DNA of 64,000 nucleotides from Pseudomonadota bacterium (GTDB taxonomy: Bacteria; Chloroflexota; UBA5177; JAJPKF01), in NCBI GenBank assembly GCA_021323865.1, contig JAJPKF010000018.1, positions 124,001-188,000 of the forward strand, given 5' to 3'. Of the stretch, positions 16,241 to 25,330 are shown in pieces (position 1 is the first letter of the stretch; every line of letters starts with the position of its first letter). Both the position numbers and the translations under genes were made by a program. The notes below the pieces were generated by a model that was not told the origin of the DNA, ran no database searches, and worked only from the letters and a program-made list of their open reading frames with translations.

Positions 16241-18040
16241 TTGATTCCGAGCAAGATCCGGAATTTTTGCATCATCGCCCACATCGATCACGGCAAATCG
16301 ACGCTGGCCGACCGCCTACTAGAACATACACAAACCGTCGCCTCCCGAGACATGACCGAGCAAGTCCTCGATCAGATGGACCTCGAGCGCGAGCGGGGAA
16401 TCACCATCAAGCTGCAAGCGGTTCAGATGGGTCACAGGGCTGCCGATGGCGAAGAGTACGAGCTCAACCTGATCGATACGCCCGGTCACGTCGACTTCAC
16501 GTATGAGGTGTCTCGGAGCCTGGCGGCGTGTGAGGGGGCTCTCCTGGTGGTGGACGCCACGCAGGGAGTCGAAGCGCAAACACTGGCGAACGTTTATCTC
16601 GCCCTCGAGCATGACTTGGTGATCATCCCCGTGATCAACAAGATCGATCTACCCAGCGCCGATGTCGAGGGGACGAAGGCGGAGATCGAGCACGTTATTG
16701 GGCTGGACTCGGCTGATGCCGTGGTGGTGAGCGCCAAAGAAGGAGTGGGGATCGACGAGCTGCTCGACGCGGTGGTCCGGCGAATCCCGCCGCCTCGGGC
16801 CGATCGTGGCCTGCCGCTCCGAGCGCTCATCTTCGACTCGCACTACGATCCCTACAAGGGAGTCATTGCGTACGTGCGCATTAAAGACGGTGTCGTCCGT
16901 GACGGCGAGCGTCTCCATCTGATGGGCGCCGACCTTTCGACTGAGGCGCTGGAGGTAGGCGTGTTCCGACCGCGGATGACACCCGCTCACGCTCTGGAGG
17001 CAGGAGAGGTGGGTTACATTGCGACCGGCTCCAAGAGCGTCCGGGACGTCCGGGTCGGGGACACCATCACAACCGCTTCAGGGCCTGCTCAGGACGCCCT
17101 CCCCGGCTATCAGCCAGCCAAGCCGATGGTATTCTCGGGTCTGTTTCCGACGATTGGCGAGGACTACACGCTCCTGCGAGACGCGCTGGACAAGCTGCAC
17201 CTCAATGACGCCAGTCTGACGTACGAGCCGGAGAATTCCGTTGCGTTGGGCTTCGGTTTCCGCGTGGGGTTCCTTGGCCTCCTGCATATGGAGATCGTGC
17301 AGGAGCGCCTCGAGCGCGAGTATGACCTCGAGCTGCTGACCACCGCCCCCTCGGTCGAGTATCACGTCACGAGGACAGACGGGACGGAGCTCATCGTGGA
17401 TAGTCCGGCCCAGCTTCCGGAGCAGGTGACCATCACCCGGATCGAGGAGCCCTGGGTCCACGCCTCACTCTTCGTTCCTCCCCAATACGTGGGGCCCGTG
17501 ATGGAGCTTACCCAAGCACGCCGTGGCGTGATGCAAACCATGGACTATATCGCCGACCAGCGTGTCCTGCTCAAGTACGAGATACCGCTGTCCGAGCTGA
17601 TCGTCGACTTCTACGACGAGCTGAAGTCCCGCACCCAGGGGTACGGGTCCCTCGACTATTCCTTCGCGGATTATCGGGAGGGGGACGTGGTCAAGGTTGA
17701 CCTACTGGTGGGCGGGAAGCCTGTGGATGCTCTGTCACTGATTACGCATCGGAGCAAGGCCACCCAGGTGGGCCGCAGCCTGGTGGACAAGCTCAAGGAA
17801 GTGATCCCGCGACAGCTTTTCGAAGTCGCCGTTCAAGCCGCCATCGGAAACAAGGTCATCGCCCGCGAGACGATCAGACCGCTTCGAAAGAACGTGCTGG
17901 CCAAGTGCTATGGCGGCGACGTGACCCGCAAGCGCAAGCTGCTCGAGAAGCAGCGCGAGGGCAAGCAGCGGATGAAGCGCATCGGGAGCGTCGAGATCCC
18001 CCAAGAGGCGTTCATGGCCGTTCTCAACTTGGAGAACTGA
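16241..18040 (+). CDS. lepA: Elongation factor 4 (LepA)
   Basis: A 599-aa translational GTPase that back-translocates or remodels stalled ribosomes. G1 is AHIDHGKST (about 12-20), the switch region contains RERGITI, G3 is DTPGHVDF, G4 is NKIDLP, and the LepA-specific C-terminal domain ends with [23 protein letters not shown]-type sequence (here [12 protein letters not shown]). The start is TTG at 16241, which fits the family N-terminus ([17 protein letters not shown]). It converges with the exopolysaccharide transferase, 22 nt between stops. Confidence 0.97.
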   Translation: MIPSKIRNFCIIAHIDHGKSTLADRLLEHTQTVASRDMTEQVLDQMDLERERGITIKLQAVQMGHRAADGEEYELNLIDTPGHVDFTYEVSRSLAACEGALLVVDATQGVEAQTLANVYLALEHDLVIIPVINKIDLPSADVEGTKAEIEHVIGLDSADAVVVSAKEGVGIDELLDAVVRRIPPPRADRGLPLRALIFDSHYDPYKGVIAYVRIKDGVVRDGERLHLMGADLSTEALEVGVFRPRMTPAHALEAGEVGYIATGSKSVRDVRVGDTITTASGPAQDALPGYQPAKPMVFSGLFPTIGEDYTLLRDALDKLHLNDASLTYEPENSVALGFGFRVGFLGLLHMEIVQERLEREYDLELLTTAPSVEYHVTRTDGTELIVDSPAQLPEQVTITRIEEPWVHASLFVPPQYVGPVMELTQARRGVMQTMDYIADQRVLLKYEIPLSELIVDFYDELKSRTQGYGSLDYSFADYREGDVVKVDLLVGGKPVDALSLITHRSKATQVGRSLVDKLKEVIPRQLFEVAVQAAIGNKVIARETIRPLRKNVLAKCYGGDVTRKRKLLEKQREGKQRMKRIGSVEIPQEAFMAVLNLEN

Positions 18041-18062
18041 TTAGCGGCCTTCCGGTTCGGGC

Positions 18063-19550
18063 CTACCGACCTCGCAGAAGCAGTACGCGAGCCAGCGTTC
18101 GCATCAAGATGGCCGAGTCGAGAAACGGGTTCCAGTTCTTGACATAATATAGGTCATAACGGAGCTTGGCGAGGGCATCTTCGACCGAGGCGCCGTACGG
18201 GTAATGGAGCTGGGCCCATCCCGCGATGCCCGGACGCATGCTGTACCGCGCCCGATACAGCGGAATGTTGTGCTCCAGCTCAGCCACGAACTCGGGACGT
18301 TCCGGCCGAGGACCGACCAGGCTCATGTCACCGCGCACCACCTGAAACAGTTGTGGCAGCTCGTCCAGATGGGTGCGTCGCAACCAGCGGCCGATTGAGG
18401 TCGCTCGTGGGTCGTCGAGCGTCGCCCAGACCGGTTTGCCGGGGGCCTCTGCGTCGGCGCGCATGGTCCGGAACTTCACGATCTCAAATGGGTGCCCATG
18501 GAGGCCCATCCGGTGTTGCCGGTGAAGGATTGGTCCGCGGGAAGAGAGGCGGACGAGCACGGCAATCAGGGCAATTACGGGAAGCAGAATAATGAGCGCG
18601 AGTGAGGCCGCCACCACGTCGATGATGCGCTTGACGGCGAAGGCCATGCCGCCACCGCTTCGTCCGAGCTGCACCGATCCGAACCAGTGGGGTCCCATGA
18701 ACTCGACCGGTACCTGCCCAGTAACTTCCTCGTAGAGTCGGGGCATCATCGAGACCGCGATGCTGTGCTCATAACAGGTGCCGAGCCCTTGGTAGAGCGC
18801 TTCGCTTGAGGGCTGATTCAGCGCCAATACCACTTCCTCGACTTGCAGCTCCGAGATCAGTGGCCACATAGCTTCCGACGACCCGAGGACTCGGGACCCC
18901 TCCACCTCGGCGCCATGCTTGTTCGGGTCGTCGTCGAGGATGCCAACCACGTTGATACCGTGGCCCTGTCGCGAGCGCACCGCGCGAAGAAGGGTCGCCC
19001 CGGCGGCGCCCGCTCCTATAACCAACACCCGTCGCTGAAAGTGGACGGCGCCGAACATGCGAATGTACGTAAAGCGCCACAGCCCGATTGCCATGGGGCC
19101 GGCGATGGCGAAGATGATCAGCTTGGGGCGGCTGATGAAGAATGGCGAGCCGTGGAGGAAGAAGATCAAGAGAAGAGTGAGGTCGAAGGCAATGGAGGTT
19201 GCGGTGAGCGCCTGGATGGACTTCTGCGGTCGTGCCGCCGTGGCGAGGTCGTAGATGCCTGAGATTTGACCGAAGACGAGCCAGGGAATCGAAAACACGA
19301 TGGCCAAGCCAGGGAACGCACCCGGGCCGATCTTGTCCCAGGAGAGCCCGTACCCGATTAAGAGCAGGACGAGTACGTCCATGAGGACCAGCAGAATTCG
19401 GCGCTCGGAGACCGCAAGAGATCGTCGATGGTCGGCCTGCCAGGCCGGCAAAGCGGCCGGTTCCCTGGAAGCCGCGACGGGCCTAGCCAGGGTCTCGAGA
19501 GCCGTCAGTCGGTCGCCGGCGGCCATGGCCGGCGCTTCCTCAGTCCGCAT
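18063..19550 (-). CDS. Exopolysaccharide polyprenyl glycosylphosphotransferase
   Basis: A 495-aa polytopic enzyme that transfers sugar-1-phosphate to undecaprenyl phosphate to begin exopolysaccharide synthesis. There are four to five N-terminal membrane helices, then a Rossmann-like CoA-binding-type domain (LVIGAGAAGATLLRA, GILDDDP), and after one more helix the C-terminal bacterial sugar-transferase domain: KRIIDVVAASLALIILLPV, EIVKFRTM, RRTHLDELPQLFQVVRGDMSLVGPRPE. The track begins at 19571, but GGGGGAAAGAG precedes the ATG at 19550, and the upstream ATG lies inside an 18-bp palindrome. Downstream of galU and the glycerate kinase on the same strand. Confidence 0.88.
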   Translation of the reverse strand: MRTEEAPAMAAGDRLTALETLARPVAASREPAALPAWQADHRRSLAVSERRILLVLMDVLVLLLIGYGLSWDKIGPGAFPGLAIVFSIPWLVFGQISGIYDLATAARPQKSIQALTATSIAFDLTLLLIFFLHGSPFFISRPKLIIFAIAGPMAIGLWRFTYIRMFGAVHFQRRVLVIGAGAAGATLLRAVRSRQGHGINVVGILDDDPNKHGAEVEGSRVLGSSEAMWPLISELQVEEVVLALNQPSSEALYQGLGTCYEHSIAVSMMPRLYEEVTGQVPVEFMGPHWFGSVQLGRSGGGMAFAVKRIIDVVAASLALIILLPVIALIAVLVRLSSRGPILHRQHRMGLHGHPFEIVKFRTMRADAEAPGKPVWATLDDPRATSIGRWLRRTHLDELPQLFQVVRGDMSLVGPRPERPEFVAELEHNIPLYRARYSMRPGIAGWAQLHYPYGASVEDALAKLRYDLYYVKNWNPFLDSAILMRTLARVLLLRGR

Positions 19551-19561
19551 CTCTTTCCCCC

Positions 19562-19579
19562 GAAGGGACATGTCCCTTC
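19562..19579. promoter_or_regulatory. 18-bp perfect palindrome before glycosylphosphotransferase
   Basis: GAAGGGACATGTCCCTTC is its own reverse complement. It sits 12 nt upstream of the preferred ATG and spans the alternative ATG at 19571. It could be a dimeric repressor operator or an RNA hairpin controlling translation. Confidence 0.45.
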
Positions 19580-19657
19580 CTGCGCATAACTAGTTTAGCC
19601 AGTGCCGGTTCCGGCGGCAAGCCGGGGCTACCGAGCGCCGCGGCTTCGGTCATTTGA

Positions 19658-20815
19658 TCATGCGTTGTGGGCATCCTTGGCCGCACGTCCAATGTCAATG
19701 AGGCGGGCGGCGCGCGAAGCGGCATCCGTCGTCAGCTCGGCCGTCTGGGTCACAGCCTGCTCAATGGCCATCGGCCGGTTCATGATCGGCACCACTGCAG
19801 TGACCCCGTGTTCGAAGCAGGCCTCATAGCCCTGACCGATGCTTCCCACAATGACTACAACGGGAATGTCTCGGGTGGCGGCCCGCTGTGCGACCACAAT
19901 GGGCGCTTTCCCGAAGACGTCTTGGGCGTCGATCCGGCCCTCTCCGGTAAAGACCAGGTCGGTCCCGGTCAAATGCTCGTCGAATCGCATGGCGTCGAAG
20001 ATGATGTCAACGCCCCGGCTCATACGGGCATGGAGAAACGTCATCAAGCCGGCACCAAGACCGCCGGCGGCGCCTGCACCGGGCACATCCGCGACCTCCA
20101 TCCCGAGGTCTCGCTCGACCACCTCCGCAAACCGTGCCAGCGCCCGGTCCAGCACCTCCACATCTCGAGGAGAGGCGCCCTTCTGAGGACCGTACGTCCG
20201 GCTGGCCCCGTGGTGACCGCACAGAGGGTTGGTGACATCGGAGGCCACGATGACCTCGATGTCCTGGATGCGCGGATCCAGGTGAGAGATATCGATTTTG
20301 GCCAAGCGCTGCAGCGCCCTGCCCCCACGCGGCAGGTATCTGCCCTGCTCATCCTGAAAGCGAACGCCAAGCGCGTGAGCCATCCCCGCCCCCGCGTCGT
20401 TGGTGGCGCTGCCACCGATGCCCACGATCAGTCGCTTCACTCCCCGGTCGAGCGCCGCCCGGATCAACTGACCGGTGCCGAAGGTGCTCGTGGTGCAGGC
20501 ATCGCGCTCATGCCGCGCAAGCAGGGGAAGGCCGGAGGCGGCCGCCATCTCAATGACTGCGGTCGAGCCATCACCGAGCAGCCCCCACTGCGCCCGCACG
20601 CGACGGGCAAGGGGGTCCTCGACCTCAGTCTCTAAAAACTGTCCGCCGGTGGCCGTAACCAGGGCCTCAACCGTTCCTTCCCCGCCGTCGGCGACGGGCA
20701 AGATGTCGAACTGCGCGTCGATCCATACCGCCGCAAGTCCGGCGTGGATTGCCTCGGCTACGCCAAGGGCATCCAGGCTGCCCTTGAACGCCTGGGGCGC
20801 GATGAGGACCCGCAT
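19658..20815 (-). CDS. Glycerate kinase
   Basis: A 385-aa member of the GarK/GlxK-type glycerate kinase family, which phosphorylates D-glycerate (usually to 2-phosphoglycerate). Diagnostic stretches are the start MRVLIAPQAFKGSLDA, VADGGEGTVEAL, IGGSATNDAGAGMA, ASDVTNPLCG, YGPQKGA and FTGEGRIDAQ. Length matches the family. It lies 11 nt after galU on the same strand, suggesting co-transcription. Confidence 0.92.
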   Translation of the reverse strand: MRVLIAPQAFKGSLDALGVAEAIHAGLAAVWIDAQFDILPVADGGEGTVEALVTATGGQFLETEVEDPLARRVRAQWGLLGDGSTAVIEMAAASGLPLLARHERDACTTSTFGTGQLIRAALDRGVKRLIVGIGGSATNDAGAGMAHALGVRFQDEQGRYLPRGGRALQRLAKIDISHLDPRIQDIEVIVASDVTNPLCGHHGASRTYGPQKGASPRDVEVLDRALARFAEVVERDLGMEVADVPGAGAAGGLGAGLMTFLHARMSRGVDIIFDAMRFDEHLTGTDLVFTGEGRIDAQDVFGKAPIVVAQRAATRDIPVVVIVGSIGQGYEACFEHGVTAVVPIMNRPMAIEQAVTQTAELTTDAASRAARLIDIGRAAKDAHNA

Positions 20816-20826
20816 GGGCTCGCGAG

Positions 20827-21702
20827 CTACGCGGCCGTTCCCAGGTTCAGGCTGCGAAGATAACTGCGAAACTCGTCACCGAACTCCGCCCGCTGGAGGG
20901 CGAGCTCCACGTTGGCCTTGAGATAGTCGAGCTTGTCCCCGGTGTCGTAACGACGGCCCTCGAACTCGTAGGCGTAGACCGGTCGTTCTTGCACGAGGGT
21001 TCGCAGTGCGTCGGCAAGGTAAATCTCCCCGGCAGTGCCCTCACGGGTGCTCTCCAGAATGTCGAACACGTCCGGAGTGAGCACGAACCCGCCGATCTGA
21101 GCCAGGTTGGATGGCGATTGCTCCACCGTCGGCTTCTCGATGACGCCATGGACCCGATACTCGCGTTCCCGGATTGACTCCACCTCCAGCATTCCGTAGC
21201 GGGGATAGTCGATCGACTCGACCGCCTGAACACCGATGATGGGGCCGCCGAGACGCTCGAAGGCGTCGATCATCTGGCGCGTCACCGGAGGGTCTCCCAG
21301 AATGATGTCGTCTCCCCATAGGACGGCAAAGGGCTCATCGCCGACCGCCGCACGAGCCACCAGCACTGCATGCCCGTTTCCGAGCGGCTCCTTCTGTCGG
21401 ACATAGATCACGTTGGCGAGATCGTCAATCCGTCGCACCTGCTCGAGTGTTTCGTGCTTGCCTCGGTTCTCGAGGTGGAACTCGAGCTCAAAGCTGGTGT
21501 CGAAGTGGTTCTCGATGGCCTGCTTGCCGTAGCCGGTAACGATCACGATATCGGTGATGCCCGAGGCCACCGCCTCTTCGACGATGTACTGGATGACGGG
21601 CTTGTCGACGATGGGGAGCATCTCTTTGGGGACCGCCTTGCTGGCAGGCAGCAGACGAGTTCCCAAACCGGCGGCGGGAATGACCGCCTTGCGAACCTTC
21701 AC
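20827..21702 (-). CDS. galU: UTP-glucose-1-phosphate uridylyltransferase
   Basis: A 291-aa GalU that makes UDP-glucose from UTP and glucose 1-phosphate, here next to an exopolysaccharide-initiating transferase. The nucleotidyl-binding signature IPAAGLGTRLLPASKAVPKEMLPI is at the N-terminus, and GNGHAVLVA and YDTGDKLDYLKA are conserved. The track ORF (370 aa) reads through the tRNA gene; the true start is GTG at 21702, six nt after AAGGGGGG. Confidence 0.95.
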   Translation of the reverse strand: MKVRKAVIPAAGLGTRLLPASKAVPKEMLPIVDKPVIQYIVEEAVASGITDIVIVTGYGKQAIENHFDTSFELEFHLENRGKHETLEQVRRIDDLANVIYVRQKEPLGNGHAVLVARAAVGDEPFAVLWGDDIILGDPPVTRQMIDAFERLGGPIIGVQAVESIDYPRYGMLEVESIREREYRVHGVIEKPTVEQSPSNLAQIGGFVLTPDVFDILESTREGTAGEIYLADALRTLVQERPVYAYEFEGRRYDTGDKLDYLKANVELALQRAEFGDEFRSYLRSLNLGTAA

Positions 21703-21850
21703 GCCGCGCCCCCCTTCAGCAGCCCCACCCTCGATACGAGGAAATCTAGCACGCTCGATGGATACGTTTGCCCCAATGATCGAGGCGCAGGCCTCTCCGA
21801 CGGCACGGTCGGCGGGGTTGGGCGAGCCCGCCCCGAAATGCGTCCAATTC

Positions 21851-21941
21851 TGGCGGATGGGGTGGGATTCGAACCCACGAGGGCTGTGAACCCTACCGCT
21901 TTTCGAGAGCGGCGCACTAAGCCGGACTATGCGACCCATCC
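21851..21941 (-). tRNA. tRNA-Ser(CGA)
   Basis: A 91-nt class II tRNA on the minus strand, from GGATGGG to the complementary CCCATCC plus G and an encoded CCA. The anticodon stem CCGCT/AGCGG encloses loop CTCGAAA, giving anticodon CGA (serine, UCG codons). A long variable arm (GGGTTCACAGCCC) and the T arm GTGGGTTCGAATCCCAC are intact. TAAACT 10 nt upstream (21951-21956, minus) may be its -10 box. Confidence 0.96.
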
Positions 21942-22001
21942 AAGCGCTTGAGTTTACCAGTTTGTGCCCTGAATCCAGGCCGCAAACCGCAGCCGCACAC
22001 C

Positions 22002-22007
22002 TACACT
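22002..22007 (+). promoter_or_regulatory. -10 box of probable leaderless recF transcript
   Basis: TACACT is followed by 5 nt (AATGC) and the recF GTG at 22013. No Shine-Dalgarno is present. No clear -35 is seen. Confidence 0.5.
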
Positions 22008-22012
22008 AATGC

Positions 22013-23158
22013 GTGATTCTGCGCCGGTTACAGCTTCAGCACTTCCGGAATTACCGGCGCCTCGACCTCTCGCTGGAAGAGGGCGTGACGGTCCTGTATG
22101 GCTCTAATGGAGCCGGAAAGACCAACATCCTCGAGGCCGTGTTCGCCCTGGCCACAACCAAGTCGTTTCGGGCGCGCACAGACCGCGAGCTGATCGATCG
22201 GCGCTTTGAGCCTCTCGACGGACCGTTCCCCTTCGCGCGCCTGTCGGGTGAGGCCGACACCGCTCGCGGCACCCTCTCCGTGGAGATGATCATCGGTCTT
22301 GACGGCGCCACGGATGCCCCGGTCCTGCGCAAGCGTTTCAGGCTCGACGGCACGGCCCGGAAAGCGGTGGACGTGGTCGGGCGTCTAAAGGCCGTTCTGT
22401 TTTCGCCGGTCGACGTTGATATCGTGACCGGCTCGCCTTCTCTCCGCCGGCGCTTCGTCGACCTCATGTTGTGTCAGGTCGATTCCAGTTATCTTCGGCT
22501 TCTTCAGTCCTACACTCGGGTTGTGCAGCAGCGGAACGCCGCGCTGTCACGATTTGGGGCCCGCATGCCTGCCCAGCAGCTCGATTTCTGGGATCAACGG
22601 CTGATGGCGGATGGGTCAGAGATTATCGGGCGTCGCCTGGAGATGATGGAATGGCTGGGCCCCTGCGCCGCGGAGATGTACATGCGGCTCTCGGGTGGTG
22701 GGGAGGCCTTCGCGATCGAATATGTGTCGAGTCTAGGGGAGATTGAGGGGCTGAACGCCGATGTACAGAACCTCTTTTCCCAGCGTCTCCGGGCTCTGGG
22801 CACGAAGGGATTGGAGCAGCGCCTCACACTCGTCGGGCCCCATCGAGACGACCTCAGCATGACGCTGGACGGCGTTCCCTTACCGTCGTTCGGCAGCCGA
22901 GGACAGCATCGTACAGCGGCCCTCGCGATGCGGATGGCAGAGGCAGCCTACATCCTGCATCGCACGGGCGAGAGACCAATCATGCTTTTGGACGAGGCGT
23001 TGGGGGAACTGGACGATCGGCGGCGGGATCACCTTCTTGACTTCACCGCTTCTCATCCCCAGGTCCTCCTGACCGGCACAACGGCCGATCTCTTTCCGCA
23101 GGACTTCCGGCGTCGTGGAGCTCTCATTCACGTCGAGGGCGGCGCGATCGCGGCCTGA
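22013..23158 (+). CDS. recF: DNA replication and repair protein RecF
   Basis: A 381-aa SMC-like ATPase that loads RecA with RecO and RecR at gapped DNA. The Walker A is YGSNGAGKTNILEA at about 29-42 after the family opening LRRLQLQHFRNYRRLDL. The signature is SFGSRGQHRTAALAMRMAEA, Walker B is MLLDEALGELDD, and LLTGT follows. Length is normal. The usual dnaA-dnaN-recF context is absent. The start codon is GTG, 5 nt after a TACACT box. Confidence 0.95.
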   Translation: MILRRLQLQHFRNYRRLDLSLEEGVTVLYGSNGAGKTNILEAVFALATTKSFRARTDRELIDRRFEPLDGPFPFARLSGEADTARGTLSVEMIIGLDGATDAPVLRKRFRLDGTARKAVDVVGRLKAVLFSPVDVDIVTGSPSLRRRFVDLMLCQVDSSYLRLLQSYTRVVQQRNAALSRFGARMPAQQLDFWDQRLMADGSEIIGRRLEMMEWLGPCAAEMYMRLSGGGEAFAIEYVSSLGEIEGLNADVQNLFSQRLRALGTKGLEQRLTLVGPHRDDLSMTLDGVPLPSFGSRGQHRTAALAMRMAEAAYILHRTGERPIMLLDEALGELDDRRRDHLLDFTASHPQVLLTGTTADLFPQDFRRRGALIHVEGGAIAA

Positions 23159-23253
23159 TCTTCAACCGTGCCTGGGCCGGCCCGCCGTTGCGCGGTTCCT
23201 TCATGGCGTGGAGCCATGAGTGCGCGCTCTTGGGATATGCCGTCGAACGGCAC

Positions 23254-23283
23254 TTGTGTGTGCCGCAGCGAAATGCGTAGGAT
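23254..23283 (+). promoter_or_regulatory. Putative promoter of secreted-protein gene
   Basis: TTGTGT (23254-23259), 18-nt spacer and TAGGAT (23278-23283) precede the gene at 23343, with AAGGAAGGG as ribosome binding site before its ATG. Confidence 0.45.
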
Positions 23284-23342
23284 AGTTGCGTAACGTCTCG
23301 GGTGTTGTCACCACGGCGAATATTCGAAGGATAAGGAAGGGC

Positions 23343-24578
23343 ATGTTCAACCGTTTAACCGCACCGCTTCGATTGCCGGTCATTGCCGCCGCTGCCATGG
23401 GTCTGGCCGCATCGGCCTGGGCGCCCACGGCCTCAGCCGCGATTGCTCATCGAGCTCCGAACCTGGCTAGTAGGTTCCCTTCGAGCCTCCAGGGTCACCT
23501 GCCGCCGGTACTGCAGCGACGGCTCACTGGTCTGATGGGCCCGGTTCGCGCTGCCCAGCAGCCGGATTTCTACTTCTTCGACACGAACCTGCTCAAAGTG
23601 ACGAGCTCCACGGGGAAGACGCTCTACCTCAACGTTTCAGGTAGTTTCGCTCCGGGCAGCCCCACTGCGAGACTCTCCGTAAACCTCTCTAAGAATGCTT
23701 TCTCTCAGACGGGGGAGTCGAACAACGAGTATCACTACTGGTCGTTCACCGTTCCGCTCACGGGCTCGGGAAACAGCACCGTCATGTTCCCAAATAACAA
23801 CATCGACGTAAACAGCAACTTCGGCCCGTACGGCAGCTTGAAGATTTCGTCCACTCATGGCTCGAGCTCCAACGCAAAGTGCCAGTCGGGATCCGAGAAG
23901 TACTACCGGGAGTCGGCACAGGCCACGCTTACGCTGAACACCAAGAACAAGTACGAGTCGTCAAAGTGGGGTGGCGTCTCGGGCAAGTTCTCGTTCCCGG
24001 AGAGCAGTCTATCGGAAGACTTTCAGTGCATTCCAGTCTTCCCGAACTACAGTGCAGCCTGTATCAGTGGCGGATCGTGGGACCAGTCTCAGATGATTGG
24101 CAGCAACTCCGAGAGCTTCGGAGGGTCCAGCTTCACGGAGAACGGCCAATCGTACGGGTATGCCTTCGCCTCGCGAATGGTTGCTCTGAAGGGCCTCCCC
24201 ACCAACGTGACGGGGAGTCGGGATGACGAAATGATGGATGGCGGCATCTCCCAGAAGTTCAGCAAGTCCGCCGCGAACCCCCATCCACTCAAAGCGGAGA
24301 TCGGCCCAGCCGCCAACACCGACCAATATATGCACGGTGGCGCAACACTGACCGCGGCGAAGTCGACAACCGACAGCTCGGGATCTTGCAAGCTCGGAAA
24401 GACCACGAAGACGCAGTATGATTCGTTCCCGTCGGAGGGCCCCAACCATACAAGTGGTCAGGTTACTTACACCAACGGTTCGCGAAAGCTTAAGGCCGTC
24501 ATGCATGTCGGCCCCAAGTTCACCATTCCCAACCAGACCGGCACGAACGGCGACGTCCTCATCTACTCGTACAAGTAA
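23343..24578 (+). CDS. Secreted protein of unknown function
   Basis: I do not recognise this 411-aa protein. A signal peptide is clear: MFNRLTAPLRLPVIAAAAMGLAASAWAPTASA, with cleavage after ASA near residue 32. The mature part is rich in Ser, Thr, Asn and Gly, poor in charged residues, and has at least four cysteines (CQSG, CIPVF, ACISG, SCKLG) that could form two disulfides. A probable all-beta, extracellular protein. The track start 23286 is upstream of the ribosome-binding site; ATG 23343 follows AAGGAAGGGC. The gene is monocistronic: its own promoter precedes it and a strong terminator follows. Confidence 0.75.
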   Translation: MFNRLTAPLRLPVIAAAAMGLAASAWAPTASAAIAHRAPNLASRFPSSLQGHLPPVLQRRLTGLMGPVRAAQQPDFYFFDTNLLKVTSSTGKTLYLNVSGSFAPGSPTARLSVNLSKNAFSQTGESNNEYHYWSFTVPLTGSGNSTVMFPNNNIDVNSNFGPYGSLKISSTHGSSSNAKCQSGSEKYYRESAQATLTLNTKNKYESSKWGGVSGKFSFPESSLSEDFQCIPVFPNYSAACISGGSWDQSQMIGSNSESFGGSSFTENGQSYGYAFASRMVALKGLPTNVTGSRDDEMMDGGISQKFSKSAANPHPLKAEIGPAANTDQYMHGGATLTAAKSTTDSSGSCKLGKTTKTQYDSFPSEGPNHTSGQVTYTNGSRKLKAVMHVGPKFTIPNQTGTNGDVLIYSYK

Positions 24579-24593
24579 AGGTCAGTTCATGCG

Positions 24594-24626
24594 AGAGCCC
24601 GGTCCCTCCAAGGACCGGGCTCTTTT
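24594..24626 (+). terminator. Rho-independent terminator of secreted-protein gene
   Basis: A 12-bp perfect stem AGAGCCCGGTCC/GGACCGGGCTCT with loop CTCCAA is followed by TTT, 15 nt after the stop codon. Confidence 0.92.
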
Positions 24627-24689
24627 CTATCTTTTCAGTCCCGTCTATCGCGCGATGACCGGTGTCGATTGGCCCTCGCCGATCCTCCA

Positions 24690-24695
24690 TAGAAT
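24690..24695 (+). promoter_or_regulatory. Putative -10 box for fchA-folD-folP
   Basis: TAGAAT lies 20 nt before the fchA ATG, downstream of the preceding terminator, with GGGGTGAGG as the ribosome binding site in the short leader. No clear -35. Confidence 0.45.
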
Positions 24696-24715
24696 TGGAA
24701 ACGAGCGGGGTGAGG

Positions 24716-25330
24716 ATGGACGACTTCCTGCGCGCGCTTGCATCCGGGGACCCAGTGCCCGGAGGTGGGAGCGTCGCGGCACTTGAGGTTGCGATTGGGG
24801 CGGCGCTCCTATCGATGGTCTCTGAGTTGACGCTTGGTCGGAAGAGGTATGCGTCGGTTGAAGAAGAGGTCCTCGGGATTCGGGCTCAGTCAGACAACAT
24901 GCGGTCCAGAGCTCGCGCCCTCGTCGATGCCGATTCGGTCGCCTACGGGAGAGTTGCCGAAGCAATGCGGCTGCCTCGGGACAACGACGACGAGAAGGAG
25001 CACCGGCGGCGGACGATCCAGGCAGCACTGAAGCGTGCCGTCGAGCCGCCGCTTTCGACCATGCAGGCGGCCCAGGAGGGCATGGTGCTGGCCACGCGAC
25101 TCGCGGCCATCGGAAACGCTTCCGCTGTGAGCGACGTTGGGACGGCAGCCCACGCCTTCCTGGCGGGTTACCTATCGGCCAAGCTCAACGTGGACATCAA
25201 TCTGGCTTCCATCCGCGATGAAGCGTTCGTGCAGTCGATCGGCCAGGAACCAGTGCTTCGATACGACATTCAATCCGACTGGCGGAAGACGGGTGACATG
25301 GTCCGGGAGGTCATCGGAGCGCCTTCGTGA
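24716..25330 (+). CDS. fchA: Cyclodeaminase/cyclohydrolase family protein, probable methenyl-THF cyclohydrolase
   Basis: A 204-aa stand-alone protein of the formiminotransferase-cyclodeaminase C-terminal family. Signature blocks are GDPVPGGGSVAALEVAIGAALLSMV near the N-terminus, DADSVAY, and GNASAVSDVGTAAHAFLAGYLSAKLNVDINL toward the end. Stand-alone members (FchA) hydrolyse 5,10-methenyl-THF to 10-formyl-THF or act with formimino-THF. The stop overlaps the folD GTG by GTGA, and no formiminotransferase domain is attached, so a cyclohydrolase partnered with FolD is the best reading. Track start 24662 is too long; ATG 24716 follows GGGGTGAGG. Confidence 0.85.
   Translation: MDDFLRALASGDPVPGGGSVAALEVAIGAALLSMVSELTLGRKRYASVEEEVLGIRAQSDNMRSRARALVDADSVAYGRVAEAMRLPRDNDDEKEHRRRTIQAALKRAVEPPLSTMQAAQEGMVLATRLAAIGNASAVSDVGTAAHAFLAGYLSAKLNVDINLASIRDEAFVQSIGQEPVLRYDIQSDWRKTGDMVREVIGAPS

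Noticed and set aside
19667-20635. 322-aa plus-strand ORF
   Set aside because: Antisense to the glycerate kinase gene with intact family motifs.
21703-21939. N-terminal extension of galU in the ORF track
   Set aside because: It reads through the tRNA-Ser gene and an unconserved leader; the GalU fold begins at GTG 21702 with AAGGGGGG upstream.
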